This document shows positions 1 through 7,560 of a stretch of 17,109 nucleotides of DNA, one piece after another; within the stretch, counting starts at the first letter, position 1, and each line of letters starts with the position of its first letter. The stretch is from positions 1-17,109 of the forward strand of contig DGVE01000187.1 in assembly GCA_002395865.1 (NCBI GenBank). Reading direction: 5' to 3'. The notes under the pieces are model-generated. The model was not told the origin of the DNA and did not search any database. It was given only the letters and a program-made list of their open reading frames with translations. Position numbers and translations under genes: made by a program. The DNA comes from Lachnospiraceae bacterium UBA4292. Its GTDB lineage: Bacteria; Bacillota; Clostridia; Lachnospirales; Lachnospiraceae.

Positions 1-1575
1 AACGACGTTTTGTCTGTCATGAAGCGCGAGCTGCACTCTTCAAGCCCCGCGCAGGTGGAGCTGCTCGATCCGATACTGAAAAATTCCTTCATGTACGCGT
101 TCGGGTATCTGTGTTCTTCGGGTTATGTGTTCTCCGACAAGCTGAACACCTCGAAAGACAAGTACATCGCCATGAGCGAGGGAAAGATAAGCCTTCGTGA
201 ATTTATCTACAGCCTGATATCCGAGGCTGATGTCATAAACGTATCGAAGCTTATCGAGAGCGGAAGCTTCTATGACGGCGATGTGATATTCGACAGTCTA
301 TGCGACAGGCTTCTGGAGGAGCTGTATAATGACGGCGGTTTCTCGGAGATATTCATACACGATCTGATCGACCACTACGGGCTTAAGACCAGCGATATCT
401 GTCTTTCACTGTATTCGCAGAATATACTGAAGGAAGATTATGAGGTGATGGAGAAGCTAAAGGAGGCGAACGACGACGAGTGCTATAATTTCATCTACAG
501 CTGTATAAAAAACATACAGATCACGCCCGCCCAGCTTGCTCTCGACCCTTGCAACGGTTCTGTCATCATAACCGATGTAAATAACGGCGATGTGCTCGCT
601 CTGGTATCATATCCGTCGTATGACAACAATATGTTCTCGGGCTCGGTAAACTCCGAGTATTACCAGAAGCTGCTGGCGGATAAGTCATATCCTCTGATAA
701 ACTATGCCACGCAGGCCAGGAGCGCCCCCGGTTCGACATTCAAGATCATCACCGCCATAGCGGGGCTTGAGGAGAAGCTGACCAATACCAGCCGTCTGAT
801 CGACTGTACCGGTATATTCGATCGCGTTTCCCCTCCTGCCAGGTGCTCGATCTACAGATCGACCGGTTCGGGGCACGGAGAACTCGATCTCGTTCAGGCG
901 ATCGCGGCCTCGTGCAATTACTATTTCTACACACTGGGCTATGAGATGAGCCTTGATGAAAACGGTGAATACATACCCGAGCTCGGTATAGAGAAGCTCG
1001 CCAAGTATGCGGCCAAGCTGGGTTTCGGAGAAAAGAGCGGTCTGGAGCTCGGCGAGTATGCGCCTCAGATATCGACGGAGTACCCTGTTCCCTCGGCTAT
1101 CGGTCAGGGTACCAACAACTTCACACCATCGCAGATGTCCAGGTATGTCACTGCGGTGGCCAGCAGCGGATATCTGTATCAGCTGACCCTGCTCGACAGA
1201 GTCTGCGACAACAGCGGCGTGACGGTAAAGACCTTCGAGAACACCAAGGAGAAGGTCGAGGGCATAAAGGGCTCCACATGGAAGGCTGTCAAGGAGGGCA
1301 TGTACGAGGTTACGCACTCCGGAACCGTATCCGGAAGCTTTATCTATACCGGGCTGGACGTGGCAGCAAAGACAGGTACCGCGCAGGAGGACTTGACCCG
1401 TCCCGACCATGCCGTGTTCATCAGCTACTCGCCCACTGACAAGCCCCAGATCACGCTCACCTGTACGATGCGTTTCGGCTATTCATCGGGTCATCTGGCG
1501 CCTCTTGCCGCAAATATCTACAGTTACTACTTCGGGCGCATTTCGCTTGACGACATCTTGAAGGGTAAAGTATAG
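1..1575 (+). CDS. mrdA: Class B penicillin-binding protein (PBP2/MrdA-like transpeptidase), 5' end outside window
   Basis: This protein cross-links peptidoglycan stems on the outer face of the membrane and normally works with the RodA glycosyltransferase, which is encoded two genes downstream. The reading frame is open from base 1, so the N-terminus (membrane anchor, pedestal domain) is cut off; about 524 residues are visible. All three penicillin-binding motifs are present: SxxK as S-T-F-K with the nucleophilic serine codon at 733, SxN as S-C-N at 910-918, and KTG as K-T-G-T with the lysine codon at 1369. About 170 residues before the transpeptidase domain are helical and poorly conserved, as in the long PBP2 proteins of Lachnospiraceae. 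The stop lies 3 nt before the MinD-like start, so the genes are almost certainly co-transcribed. It could be a SpoVD/FtsI-type paralogue; RodA next door favours the elongation type. Confidence 0.9.
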   Translation, partial: NDVLSVMKRELHSSSPAQVELLDPILKNSFMYAFGYLCSSGYVFSDKLNTSKDKYIAMSEGKISLREFIYSLISEADVINVSKLIESGSFYDGDVIFDSLCDRLLEELYNDGGFSEIFIHDLIDHYGLKTSDICLSLYSQNILKEDYEVMEKLKEANDDECYNFIYSCIKNIQITPAQLALDPCNGSVIITDVNNGDVLALVSYPSYDNNMFSGSVNSEYYQKLLADKSYPLINYATQARSAPGSTFKIITAIAGLEEKLTNTSRLIDCTGIFDRVSPPARCSIYRSTGSGHGELDLVQAIAASCNYYFYTLGYEMSLDENGEYIPELGIEKLAKYAAKLGFGEKSGLELGEYAPQISTEYPVPSAIGQGTNNFTPSQMSRYVTAVASSGYLYQLTLLDRVCDNSGVTVKTFENTKEKVEGIKGSTWKAVKEGMYEVTHSGTVSGSFIYTGLDVAAKTGTAQEDLTRPDHAVFISYSPTDKPQITLTCTMRFGYSSGHLAPLAANIYSYYFGRISLDDILKGKV

Positions 1576-1578
1576 TTC

Positions 1579-2307
1579 ATGGGACAGGTAATAGTTTTCT
1601 GCTCGGGCAAGGGTGGAACAGGTAAGACAAGCATGTGCGCACTTATAGCCATGGGACTTGCGCAGCGCGGCAAAAGGGTGCTGGTGATAGATGCGTGTCC
1701 GGGCATGAGATGCATGGATATAGTGTTCGGAGCGGAGGCACAGGCCATATACAGCTGGGCCGACGTCATGGAAGAGCGTTGTTCATATTCGGATGCCGTC
1801 ATCCACGCGAAGGTCGATATCCTCGGCGCGCCGTGGAACAGAAACGATACGGACGGTGCGGGTATGAAGGATATAACAAATCATTTCCGCAGTGAGTACG
1901 ACCACATACTGATCGATGCGGCTCCCGGTCTTGAGCTGTCTGCGCTTTTCGGGGCGGCTGATTCTGCCATCGTGGTGATTGAACCCGATATGATGAGCGT
2001 GCGTATAGCCGACAAAGTCTGCGCAACCGCCAGAAGGACGCTGCGCGACATAAACCTCCTCGTGAACAGATATGACCACAGGGCAGTCACGGAAGGGTCC
2101 GCCGTGAGCATAGATGTCATAGAGGAGCTTATCGCATACCCTCTGACCGGTATAGTTCCGCAGACGAGACAGATAAAGAATATGATACGTTTGAGGCAGC
2201 TGTCGGGAAAGGCCGGAGATATAATAAAGCTTATAGCGGGGAGAATCGACGGTGAGGTTACACAGCTCACACCAGTCGGAAAACTCGCAAGCTTCAAGGA
2301 TAGATAA
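1579..2307 (+). CDS. MinD-like deviant Walker A ATPase with altered active site
   Basis: A 242-residue ParA/MinD-superfamily ATPase. MinD proteins form ATP-dependent dimers on the membrane and position MinC to block division near poles. The deviant P-loop K-G-G-T-G-K-T-S is at residues 11-18, and the Switch II region D-A-A-P-G-L-E is intact. E. coli MinD has D38 and D40 (D-x-D) after the P-loop, both important for ATP hydrolysis; here the segment reads I-D-A-C-P-G, so the D40 equivalent is cysteine (codon tgt near 1696), and the N45 equivalent is also cysteine. The C-terminus (residues 225-242) lacks the clear amphipathic K/F/L-rich membrane-targeting helix that ends typical MinD. minC and minE, common neighbours of minD, are absent on both sides. 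The start is 3 nt after the PBP stop. It is probably a MinD descendant; whether it hydrolyses ATP or binds membrane is open. Confidence 0.8.
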   Translation: MGQVIVFCSGKGGTGKTSMCALIAMGLAQRGKRVLVIDACPGMRCMDIVFGAEAQAIYSWADVMEERCSYSDAVIHAKVDILGAPWNRNDTDGAGMKDITNHFRSEYDHILIDAAPGLELSALFGAADSAIVVIEPDMMSVRIADKVCATARRTLRDINLLVNRYDHRAVTEGSAVSIDVIEELIAYPLTGIVPQTRQIKNMIRLRQLSGKAGDIIKLIAGRIDGEVTQLTPVGKLASFKDR

Positions 2308-2340
2308 CAGGCCGTGACATATCATGGGATAGGATGACTT

Positions 2341-3498
2341 ATGTTCGAAGATTACAAGCTGAAGTATTATAATTTCAGAATCATAATATATATACTTGCG
2401 CTTTCGGTAATCGGAGTGCTTCTCATATACAGCGCGACGAATTCCTCATCATATTATGAGGGCTACTACAAGAGGCAGATATTCGGTATAGCTGTCGGAT
2501 GCGTGGCTATGATCGTCATGAGCCTCATAAGCTACAAGTTCATACTGAAAATGTGGCCGCTCATCTATGCCATCGACATCGTGCTTCTGGTGATGACACG
2601 TTTTTTTGGAGAGGTACACGGAGGCGCAAGAAGATGGGTCGCGCTTCCCGTCGTTGGAAGACTGCAGCCTTCCGACTTTTCTAAACTCGCGGTGGTGATG
2701 CTGATGGCGGCGTTCATAGCATATTTTCATGAGAGGATCAACAAGCCGCATATCCTGCTGCTCATACTGTTGCTTATCGTTCCGCATATAGGACTTATAT
2801 TCCTTCAGCCGGACCTTTCAACGACCATCCTGCTCGTGGCCATGACGGCAGTCATGCTTTTCGTCGCGAAGCTCAGCTACAAGTACATTATCGGTTTCTT
2901 TGCGCTGCTTCTGCCGGTGGTCGGGTACTTCGTCTACTTCCTTTTCAGCCATACCATGGAAGAGCTCGTGGTGCTGGCGGATGAAAACTATCAGCTGAAG
3001 CGTGTGCTCTCATTTATATGGCCGGGACAGTTTCAGGGAAGTATATACCAGCAGCAGAATTCGGTCATGGCGATCGGAAGCGGCGGACTGTTGGGCAAGG
3101 GGCTGAACACCACCACCTTCGAATCTGTCAAGAACGGTAATTTCATCACGGCATCTCACACGGATTTTATATTTACCATAGCGGGTGAGGAGATGGGCTT
3201 CGTCGGCTGTGTGATAATCATTTCGCTTTTGTTTCTGCTTACGATCGAGTGCATATATATAGCAAGACACGCTGATACACTTGAGGGCAGGATCATATGC
3301 GTCGGCTTCGGAAGCATGTATGCGGTGCAGACCTTCATTAACATTTCCGTTGCCACTTGGATCATGCCCAACACCGGTATCACGCTTCCGTTTGTGAGCT
3401 ACGGTCTGAGCTCGATCATAAGCATGTATATGTCAGTCGGTATAGTACTGAATGTAGGACTTTTCAGAAAAGTAAAGCCCAGGGAGGAATTACTATGA
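2341..3498 (+). CDS. rodA: RodA/FtsW-family SEDS peptidoglycan glycosyltransferase
   Basis: An integral membrane enzyme that polymerises lipid II into glycan strands together with a class B PBP, here probably the one encoded at the window start. At 385 residues it has the usual family length, with about ten hydrophobic segments. SEDS signatures are present in order: G-G-A-R-R-W (residues 94-99), Q-P-D-L-S-T-T (156-162), A-I-G-S-G-G-L-L-G-K-G (244-254), S-H-T-D-F-I-F (272-278, containing the catalytic Asp equivalent at 275), and P-F-V-S-Y-G near the C-terminus. The residue after this last motif is Leu where most members have Gly. A ribosome binding site (aggatga) lies just upstream. The stop overlaps the next start as ATGA, which implies translational coupling to the MgsA-like gene. 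The PBP context favours RodA over FtsW. Confidence 0.93.
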   Translation: MFEDYKLKYYNFRIIIYILALSVIGVLLIYSATNSSSYYEGYYKRQIFGIAVGCVAMIVMSLISYKFILKMWPLIYAIDIVLLVMTRFFGEVHGGARRWVALPVVGRLQPSDFSKLAVVMLMAAFIAYFHERINKPHILLLILLLIVPHIGLIFLQPDLSTTILLVAMTAVMLFVAKLSYKYIIGFFALLLPVVGYFVYFLFSHTMEELVVLADENYQLKRVLSFIWPGQFQGSIYQQQNSVMAIGSGGLLGKGLNTTTFESVKNGNFITASHTDFIFTIAGEEMGFVGCVIIISLLFLLTIECIYIARHADTLEGRIICVGFGSMYAVQTFINISVATWIMPNTGITLPFVSYGLSSIISMYMSVGIVLNVGLFRKVKPREELL

Positions 3499-3890
3499 GG
3501 ATAGCCTTTATCGCTCACGACACCAAGAAGACACTTATGCAGAACCTCTGCATAGCCTATAAGAACATCCTGTCTCAACACGAGCTCTATGCCACCGGTA
3601 CGACGGGAAGATCCATAGAGGATGCTTCGGGGCTCTCTGTTCACAAACTTATAGCAGGACATCTCGGCGGTGAGAATCAGATGTTCTCCATGCTTGAGAA
3701 TGACGAGATAGACGCCATGATCTTCCTGCGCGACCCCGCCAGTGGCGATCTGGCCAGCGCAAATGATATCCATTCCGTCATGGAGCTCTGCGATGAGAGG
3801 AATATACCGCTCGCGACCAATCCCGCATCGGCGGAGCTGCTTATTCGTGCTATCGGGAGAGGAGACCTGAAATGGCGCGAAAATATCTGA
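3495..3890 (+). CDS. mgsA: Methylglyoxal synthase homologue with substituted catalytic residues
   Basis: MgsA converts dihydroxyacetone phosphate to methylglyoxal and phosphate in the cytosol. The start is the ATG at 3495, which overlaps the rodA stop and follows AGGGAGG; the frame is open further upstream but has no such site. The 131 residues match the family over their full length: A-H-D (7-9), the phosphate-binding Y-A-T-G-T-T-G (32-38), R-D-P (79-81) and N-I-P-L-A-T-N (103-109). The G-G-D-Q-Q motif, whose Asp is the catalytic base (E. coli D71), reads G-G-E-N-Q, with Glu60 encoded by gag at 3672. The loop that normally reads Q-P-H-x-P-D, with an active-site His and Asp, reads D-L-A-S-A-N-D, so the His (E. 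coli H98) has no equivalent. Homology is secure. Normal activity is doubtful, and the protein may have a different ligand or a regulatory role. Confidence 0.85.
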   Translation: MRIAFIAHDTKKTLMQNLCIAYKNILSQHELYATGTTGRSIEDASGLSVHKLIAGHLGGENQMFSMLENDEIDAMIFLRDPASGDLASANDIHSVMELCDERNIPLATNPASAELLIRAIGRGDLKWRENI

Positions 3891-4837
3891 CAGCGATCCT
3901 CCTTCTCGCGGTTTTGCTTTGCGCCTGCTCTTCGAAGGATAAGGATTTTTACAGGCCTTATTCCGGCAATCCTTCCGATACCCGCTCACCCGTGGCGGAC
4001 AAGGAGGCGAGGCTCGGAGCCTATTCGGACGATGTGGTGGTCATACGCGACAACGAATACTATCCGGTGCAGAATATAGAGGCTCCGGTGGCGCTCGGAT
4101 TTCGCGTGAGCGACGGAGAGATAGTGCTTTGCAAAAACGGATACGATACATTCATGCCGGGAAATCTGACAAAGATGTTCGTGGCATATTATGTTCTGAC
4201 GAACTATGACATCTACAAGGATGTGAAGGTCGATTCCGACATATTCAGCATCGACAGCTCGCTGTGGGCGGCCAGATTTACGAGAAACGACGAGCTGAGG
4301 CTGAAGGACCTCATATACGGGGGACTTCTGTACTGCGCGAACGATGTGTTCATACCGATCTCCGACGCTACGACAGGCTCATTGAACAGTCTGGCCGTTG
4401 CGACGAACGATATGCTTCGCGGCATGGGAGCGGAGAACACCTCTCTCATGAATTGCTACGGTGTGGCCAGCGCGGGAATGCAGACCAATATCTATGACAC
4501 GCTGATGTTCCTTAAGACAGCTCTCAAAAATGACGATATATTAAAGATCATGTGCTCCGCTTCCTACAGCTGCGAGTATTCGAACGGCGGTGTGAATATG
4601 AGCGTGAAGTGGAAAAATGCGCTGCCGTATTTTTCGCAGGAGGGCTATGAGACCGCCTCCGGACTGAGGGTGGTCGGCGGCATATGTGAGGACGCTTCGC
4701 TTGAGCCCACGCAGATGCTCGTCATAGCGAGAGACGACGAGGGAGAGCTGTACGCGGCATTTACGGCGGGGGCTTCATCCTACGATGCGTGCAAGAGATC
4801 GATCGAGGAAATTCTTCAACAGATAAGCAAATTGTGA
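3872..4837 (+). CDS. Lipoprotein pseudoenzyme of the D-Ala-D-Ala carboxypeptidase (peptidase S11) family
   Basis: A 321-residue secreted lipoprotein. The N-terminus is a lipoprotein signal peptide with lipobox L-C-A-C, giving a lipidated Cys19. Residues 68-300 align end to end with the transpeptidase-like domain of DacA/DacF-type carboxypeptidases (penicillin-binding proteins that trim the fifth D-Ala). All three catalytic motifs are replaced. The SxxK box reads N-L-T-K (98-101), so the nucleophilic serine is Asn. The SxN box reads C-A-N (155-157). The KTG box reads A-S-G (262-264, within T-A-S-G-L-R). The surrounding sequence is otherwise well kept, and the frame is intact. The start at 3872 overlaps the mgsA-like gene by 19 nt and is preceded by GGGAGAGGAG. 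The protein probably binds cell wall or a partner rather than cutting peptide. A non-catalytic role is inferred from motif loss only. Confidence 0.85.
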   Translation: MARKYLTAILLLAVLLCACSSKDKDFYRPYSGNPSDTRSPVADKEARLGAYSDDVVVIRDNEYYPVQNIEAPVALGFRVSDGEIVLCKNGYDTFMPGNLTKMFVAYYVLTNYDIYKDVKVDSDIFSIDSSLWAARFTRNDELRLKDLIYGGLLYCANDVFIPISDATTGSLNSLAVATNDMLRGMGAENTSLMNCYGVASAGMQTNIYDTLMFLKTALKNDDILKIMCSASYSCEYSNGGVNMSVKWKNALPYFSQEGYETASGLRVVGGICEDASLEPTQMLVIARDDEGELYAAFTAGASSYDACKRSIEEILQQISKL

Positions 4838-4866
4838 TTGCAATATTCCCGCTTTTAGGCTATAAT
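4838..4866 (+). promoter_or_regulatory. Sigma-A promoter for the small P-loop gene
   Basis: A -35 box TTGCAA (4838-4843) and a -10 box TATAAT (4861-4866) are separated by 17 nt. The -35 begins on the base after the stop codon of the S11-like gene. Transcription would start near 4873 and leave a leader of about 85 nt. Confidence 0.8.
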
Positions 4867-4902
4867 AAATCCAGTCATTTGAACGAGAACGTGCCTGCAG
4901 GT

Positions 4903-4942
4903 TGTACGCTGATCCTGCGGAGCATGAATACAAAAGCGTACA
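4903..4942 (+). promoter_or_regulatory. Inverted repeat in the 5' leader of the P-loop gene
   Basis: TGTACGCT (4903-4910) and AGCGTACA (4935-4942) are perfect 8-nt complements, extendable by a G-U pair. They enclose a 24-nt loop and end 3 nt before the ribosome binding site ACGAGGA. This could be an RNA hairpin that affects translation, or an operator half-site pair. No known riboswitch is recognised. Confidence 0.4.
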
Positions 4943-4958
4943 GAAACGAGGACATACT

Positions 4959-5378
4959 ATGATTCAGATTATTGCGGGCAGGAAGGGAAAAGGAAAGACC
5001 AAGATCCTTCTTGAGAAGGCCAATCAGGCTGTAGCGAGCGCGTCAGGCACCATCGTCTATCTTGACAAGAGCACGAAGCATATGTACGAGCTCAACAGCA
5101 GGGTCAGGATGATCAACATTTCGGATTATCCCATCTCTTCCTATGATGCATTTTTGGGTTTCATCTCAGGAATAATCTCTCAGGACTATGATCTTCAGGA
5201 AGTTTATTTCGACAGCTTTTTAAAGATCGCCGATCTTGAGGGTAAGCCTATCGACAAAGCCATTGATGATCTGGCTCAGTTGAGCGACAAGCATGGTATT
5301 ACTTTTGTACTCAGCATTTCGGTCGATGCCTGTGAGCTTCCGGAAAATGCAAAGTCCAATATCGTAATCGCTTTATAA
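4959..5378 (+). CDS. Small P-loop protein of unknown function
   Basis: A 139-residue soluble protein. The ATG at 4959 is chosen because a purine-rich site (ACGAGGA) lies 6 nt before it; the same frame is open from 4902 but that start would lie within the leader. A Walker A motif G-R-K-G-K-G-K-T spans residues 7-14, right at the N-terminus. A hydrophobic strand ending E-V-Y-F-D-S (81-86) is a likely Walker B with Asp85. The protein ends at a typical NTPase core strand (S-N-I-V-I-A-L), so it is a minimal nucleotide-binding fold without added domains. From memory, similar small proteins in Lachnospiraceae are sometimes labelled PilT-like, but nothing here resembles a type IV pilus ATPase. It has its own promoter and terminator, so it is expressed separately from both flanking operons. 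Function unknown. Confidence 0.8.
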   Translation: MIQIIAGRKGKGKTKILLEKANQAVASASGTIVYLDKSTKHMYELNSRVRMINISDYPISSYDAFLGFISGIISQDYDLQEVYFDSFLKIADLEGKPIDKAIDDLAQLSDKHGITFVLSISVDACELPENAKSNIVIAL

Positions 5379-5384
5379 ATTACG

Positions 5385-5414
5385 GGGCTGTTGCAAGTCA
5401 ACAGCCCTTTGTAT
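5385..5414 (+). terminator. Rho-independent terminator after the P-loop gene
   Basis: GGGCTGTTG (5385-5393) pairs perfectly with CAACAGCCC (5399-5407) across a 5-nt loop. It is followed by TTTGTATTT, a moderate T-tract. It lies 6 nt after the stop codon. Confidence 0.8.
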
Positions 5415-5442
5415 TTGCGTGACACTGTGAAAGGAGGCGCCG

Positions 5443-6852
5443 ATGGCGGAAAAAAAAGATAATAATAAAGACAGCCGTTCGCGCTTCCTTCCGTATCAGG
5501 AGCATTTTCACCTGCATTTTTCGGCTGTCATCTTCCTTATCGTGCTCATCTATATAGTTATCGTGGTCATCAACTATCTGACCAAGGATAAGACGGGTGT
5601 CTATGAGGTCGTGCGCGGCGATAACAATGCAGCCACGAGCTACACCGCGTTTATCATGCGCGAGGAGAATGTCTACAACAGTCCATACAACGGCTATGTG
5701 AATTATTATCTCACTCCGGGCGCGAGGATCAGGAAGAATTCGACCATCGCCACTCTGGATGAGAGCGGGAGCTTTCTGAAGCAGATCATCACATCGTCAT
5801 CGTCGGGTACGGGCCTTTCAAACTCTACGTTAAAGCGCTTCAAGAACGCTTTCAATGACCTGACCGAGGACTTTGATCTTAATGATTACGCATTTCTCTA
5901 TGCGGCCAAGAACAATATCAATTCAGAGCTTTTGAATATACTTGCGGCCGAGGGCATGAGCGATTACTTCGCCTCATCGGAGGAGTATTCGTTCGATATC
6001 ATAAAGACACCGGTCTCCGGTATATTTGCGAGCACCTTCGACGGCTATGAGGATTTCGATCTGGATAAGCTCTCCCCCGGTGTTCTCGATCAGAGCGGAT
6101 ATACAAGGACGGAGAGATTTTCGGGAGATGAGCTGAAGGCGGGAGAGTTCATGTACAAGATCGTTCCCAACGACAGCTTCTCGATCATATTCACCATGAG
6201 TGAGGACGATCTCATAAGGTACTGGGAGAGCAAGAAGATAAAGGTGTATTTCCCGAGTATCGACAAGGAGATCACCGGCGACTTTTCGTTTGTGTTCGAT
6301 GTCAGCGGCAACAGATACTGCAAGGTTGATTTCTCGCAGTACGGCTTTAATCTGGCTAATACAAGATATGCTCAAATCATGCTCAGGGACAATGAGGTGA
6401 AGGGACTCGAGATACCCGTATCCTCCATAGTCGCGAAGGATTATTACATCCTGCCCAAGGCATATGTGACCAAGGGCGGTAATGATTACGGTCAGCGCTC
6501 GGGAGTTATGCTTCAGACATATTCCGAGGGACAGCTCATCGTATCTTTTAAGCCGGTGAATATCGTAGAGGAGTACAGCGACTATTATCTGGTCGATGTG
6601 ACGGATTTTACGGAGGGTGATTCCATTCTTAAGGCGGAATCCACCGATGTATATCTCATCGGCGCGAAAAAGCAGCTCGCGGGAGTGTATTCCGTGAACA
6701 AGGGATACGCGGTGTTCAAACCCGTAAATGTGCTGTTCACCCTCGAGGAGGGCTACTGCATCGTCGAGGAGGGCTTAAAGAGCAGTATTTCGCTCTATGA
6801 CCACATCGCGCTTAATGCGGATATGATTTCGGAAGGAGAGATTATTTACTGA
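5443..6852 (+). CDS. HlyD-like single-pass membrane protein of the division cluster
   Basis: A 469-residue protein with a charged cytoplasmic N-terminus (1-26), one transmembrane helix (about 27-45, rich in I/V/L), and a large outside portion. Residues 52-110 and about 185-245 look like the two halves of a barrel-sandwich (lipoyl-like) hairpin domain of periplasmic adaptor (membrane fusion) proteins, with the motif S-P-Y-N-G-Y-V in the first half and T-P-V-S-G-I-F in the second. A helical insert lies between them and beta-rich domains follow. No ABC or RND transporter partner is encoded nearby. A strong site AAGGAGG (5431-5437) fixes the start. Its stop overlaps the yggS start (TGATG), so it is coupled to yggS and sepF. 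HlyD-like proteins are often seen beside sepF in Clostridia; a cell-envelope or division role is inferred from that context only. Confidence 0.75.
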   Translation: MAEKKDNNKDSRSRFLPYQEHFHLHFSAVIFLIVLIYIVIVVINYLTKDKTGVYEVVRGDNNAATSYTAFIMREENVYNSPYNGYVNYYLTPGARIRKNSTIATLDESGSFLKQIITSSSSGTGLSNSTLKRFKNAFNDLTEDFDLNDYAFLYAAKNNINSELLNILAAEGMSDYFASSEEYSFDIIKTPVSGIFASTFDGYEDFDLDKLSPGVLDQSGYTRTERFSGDELKAGEFMYKIVPNDSFSIIFTMSEDDLIRYWESKKIKVYFPSIDKEITGDFSFVFDVSGNRYCKVDFSQYGFNLANTRYAQIMLRDNEVKGLEIPVSSIVAKDYYILPKAYVTKGGNDYGQRSGVMLQTYSEGQLIVSFKPVNIVEEYSDYYLVDVTDFTEGDSILKAESTDVYLIGAKKQLAGVYSVNKGYAVFKPVNVLFTLEEGYCIVEEGLKSSISLYDHIALNADMISEGEIIY

Positions 6853-7547
6853 TGATAAAGGATAATATCGCTGCCGTGCGCGAGCGTATCGATGCGGCGG
6901 CAAAAAGAGCCGGAAGAGATCCGGAGGAGATAAAGCTTATAGCTGTAAGCAAGACAATGCCGGTCGAGATGCTTAAGGAGGCCTATGAAGCCGGCCAGAG
7001 AGATTTCGGGGAGAACCGTGTACAGGAACTCGTGCCCAAGATGGAGGAGCTTCCTGCGGATATCAGATGGCATCTCATAGGGCAGCTTCAGAAGAACAAG
7101 GTGAAATATATCTCGGGCAAGACGGAGCTCATCCACTCGGTGGACAGTATCGGACTGGCGCAGTTCATAGATAAAGAGGCGAAAAAAAGAGGCGTCGTGA
7201 GCGATATCCTTCTCGAGGTGAATATCGCCGGAGAAAAGAGCAAGTCCGGCTTTAATCCGGAAGAGGTGCTTGACGCGGCCGAGCAGATAAGTGCTCTTGA
7301 CGGTGTTCGTATAAGGGGTCTTATGACGGTGGCGCCTCTCGTGGAGAATGCGGAGGATAACAGAATATATTTCCGCAATTTAAAGCATCTTTATATTGAC
7401 ATGCAAAACAAAAACATGGATAATAGCATGGTGGATACCCTGTCGATGGGTATGAGCGGAGATTTTGAGGTGGCGGTCGAAGAGGGCGCCACGATGGTCA
7501 GAGTCGGAACGGCTATTTTCGGTAAAAGAAGTTACGAGATAACATAA
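6852..7547 (+). CDS. yggS: YggS/YlmE-type pyridoxal-phosphate homeostasis protein
   Basis: A 231-residue cytosolic PLP-binding protein with an alanine-racemase-like barrel. The family (PLPBP/PROSC) buffers PLP and affects amino-acid and vitamin B6 metabolism; no catalytic reaction is established. Lys34 in I-A-V-S-K-T is the PLP Schiff-base lysine (K36 in E. coli YggS). Other family signatures are F-G-E-N-R-V-Q-E, W-H-L-I-G-Q-L-Q-x-N-K, G-L-M-T, and the C-terminal phosphate-binding segment M-G-M-S-G-D-F, followed by V-R-V-G-T-A-I-F-G. The ATG overlaps the previous stop by 1 nt, and sepF follows 13 nt later. In Bacillus the equivalent gene ylmE also sits directly before sepF (ylmF). Confidence 0.95.
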   Translation: MIKDNIAAVRERIDAAAKRAGRDPEEIKLIAVSKTMPVEMLKEAYEAGQRDFGENRVQELVPKMEELPADIRWHLIGQLQKNKVKYISGKTELIHSVDSIGLAQFIDKEAKKRGVVSDILLEVNIAGEKSKSGFNPEEVLDAAEQISALDGVRIRGLMTVAPLVENAEDNRIYFRNLKHLYIDMQNKNMDNSMVDTLSMGMSGDFEVAVEEGATMVRVGTAIFGKRSYEIT

Positions 7548-7560
7548 AGGAGAAACAGCG

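Noticed and set aside
685..1410. A 241-codon open frame on the - strand
   Set aside because: It is antisense to the PBP transpeptidase domain with all its motifs. The translation is Arg/Cys-rich and unlike any protein family.
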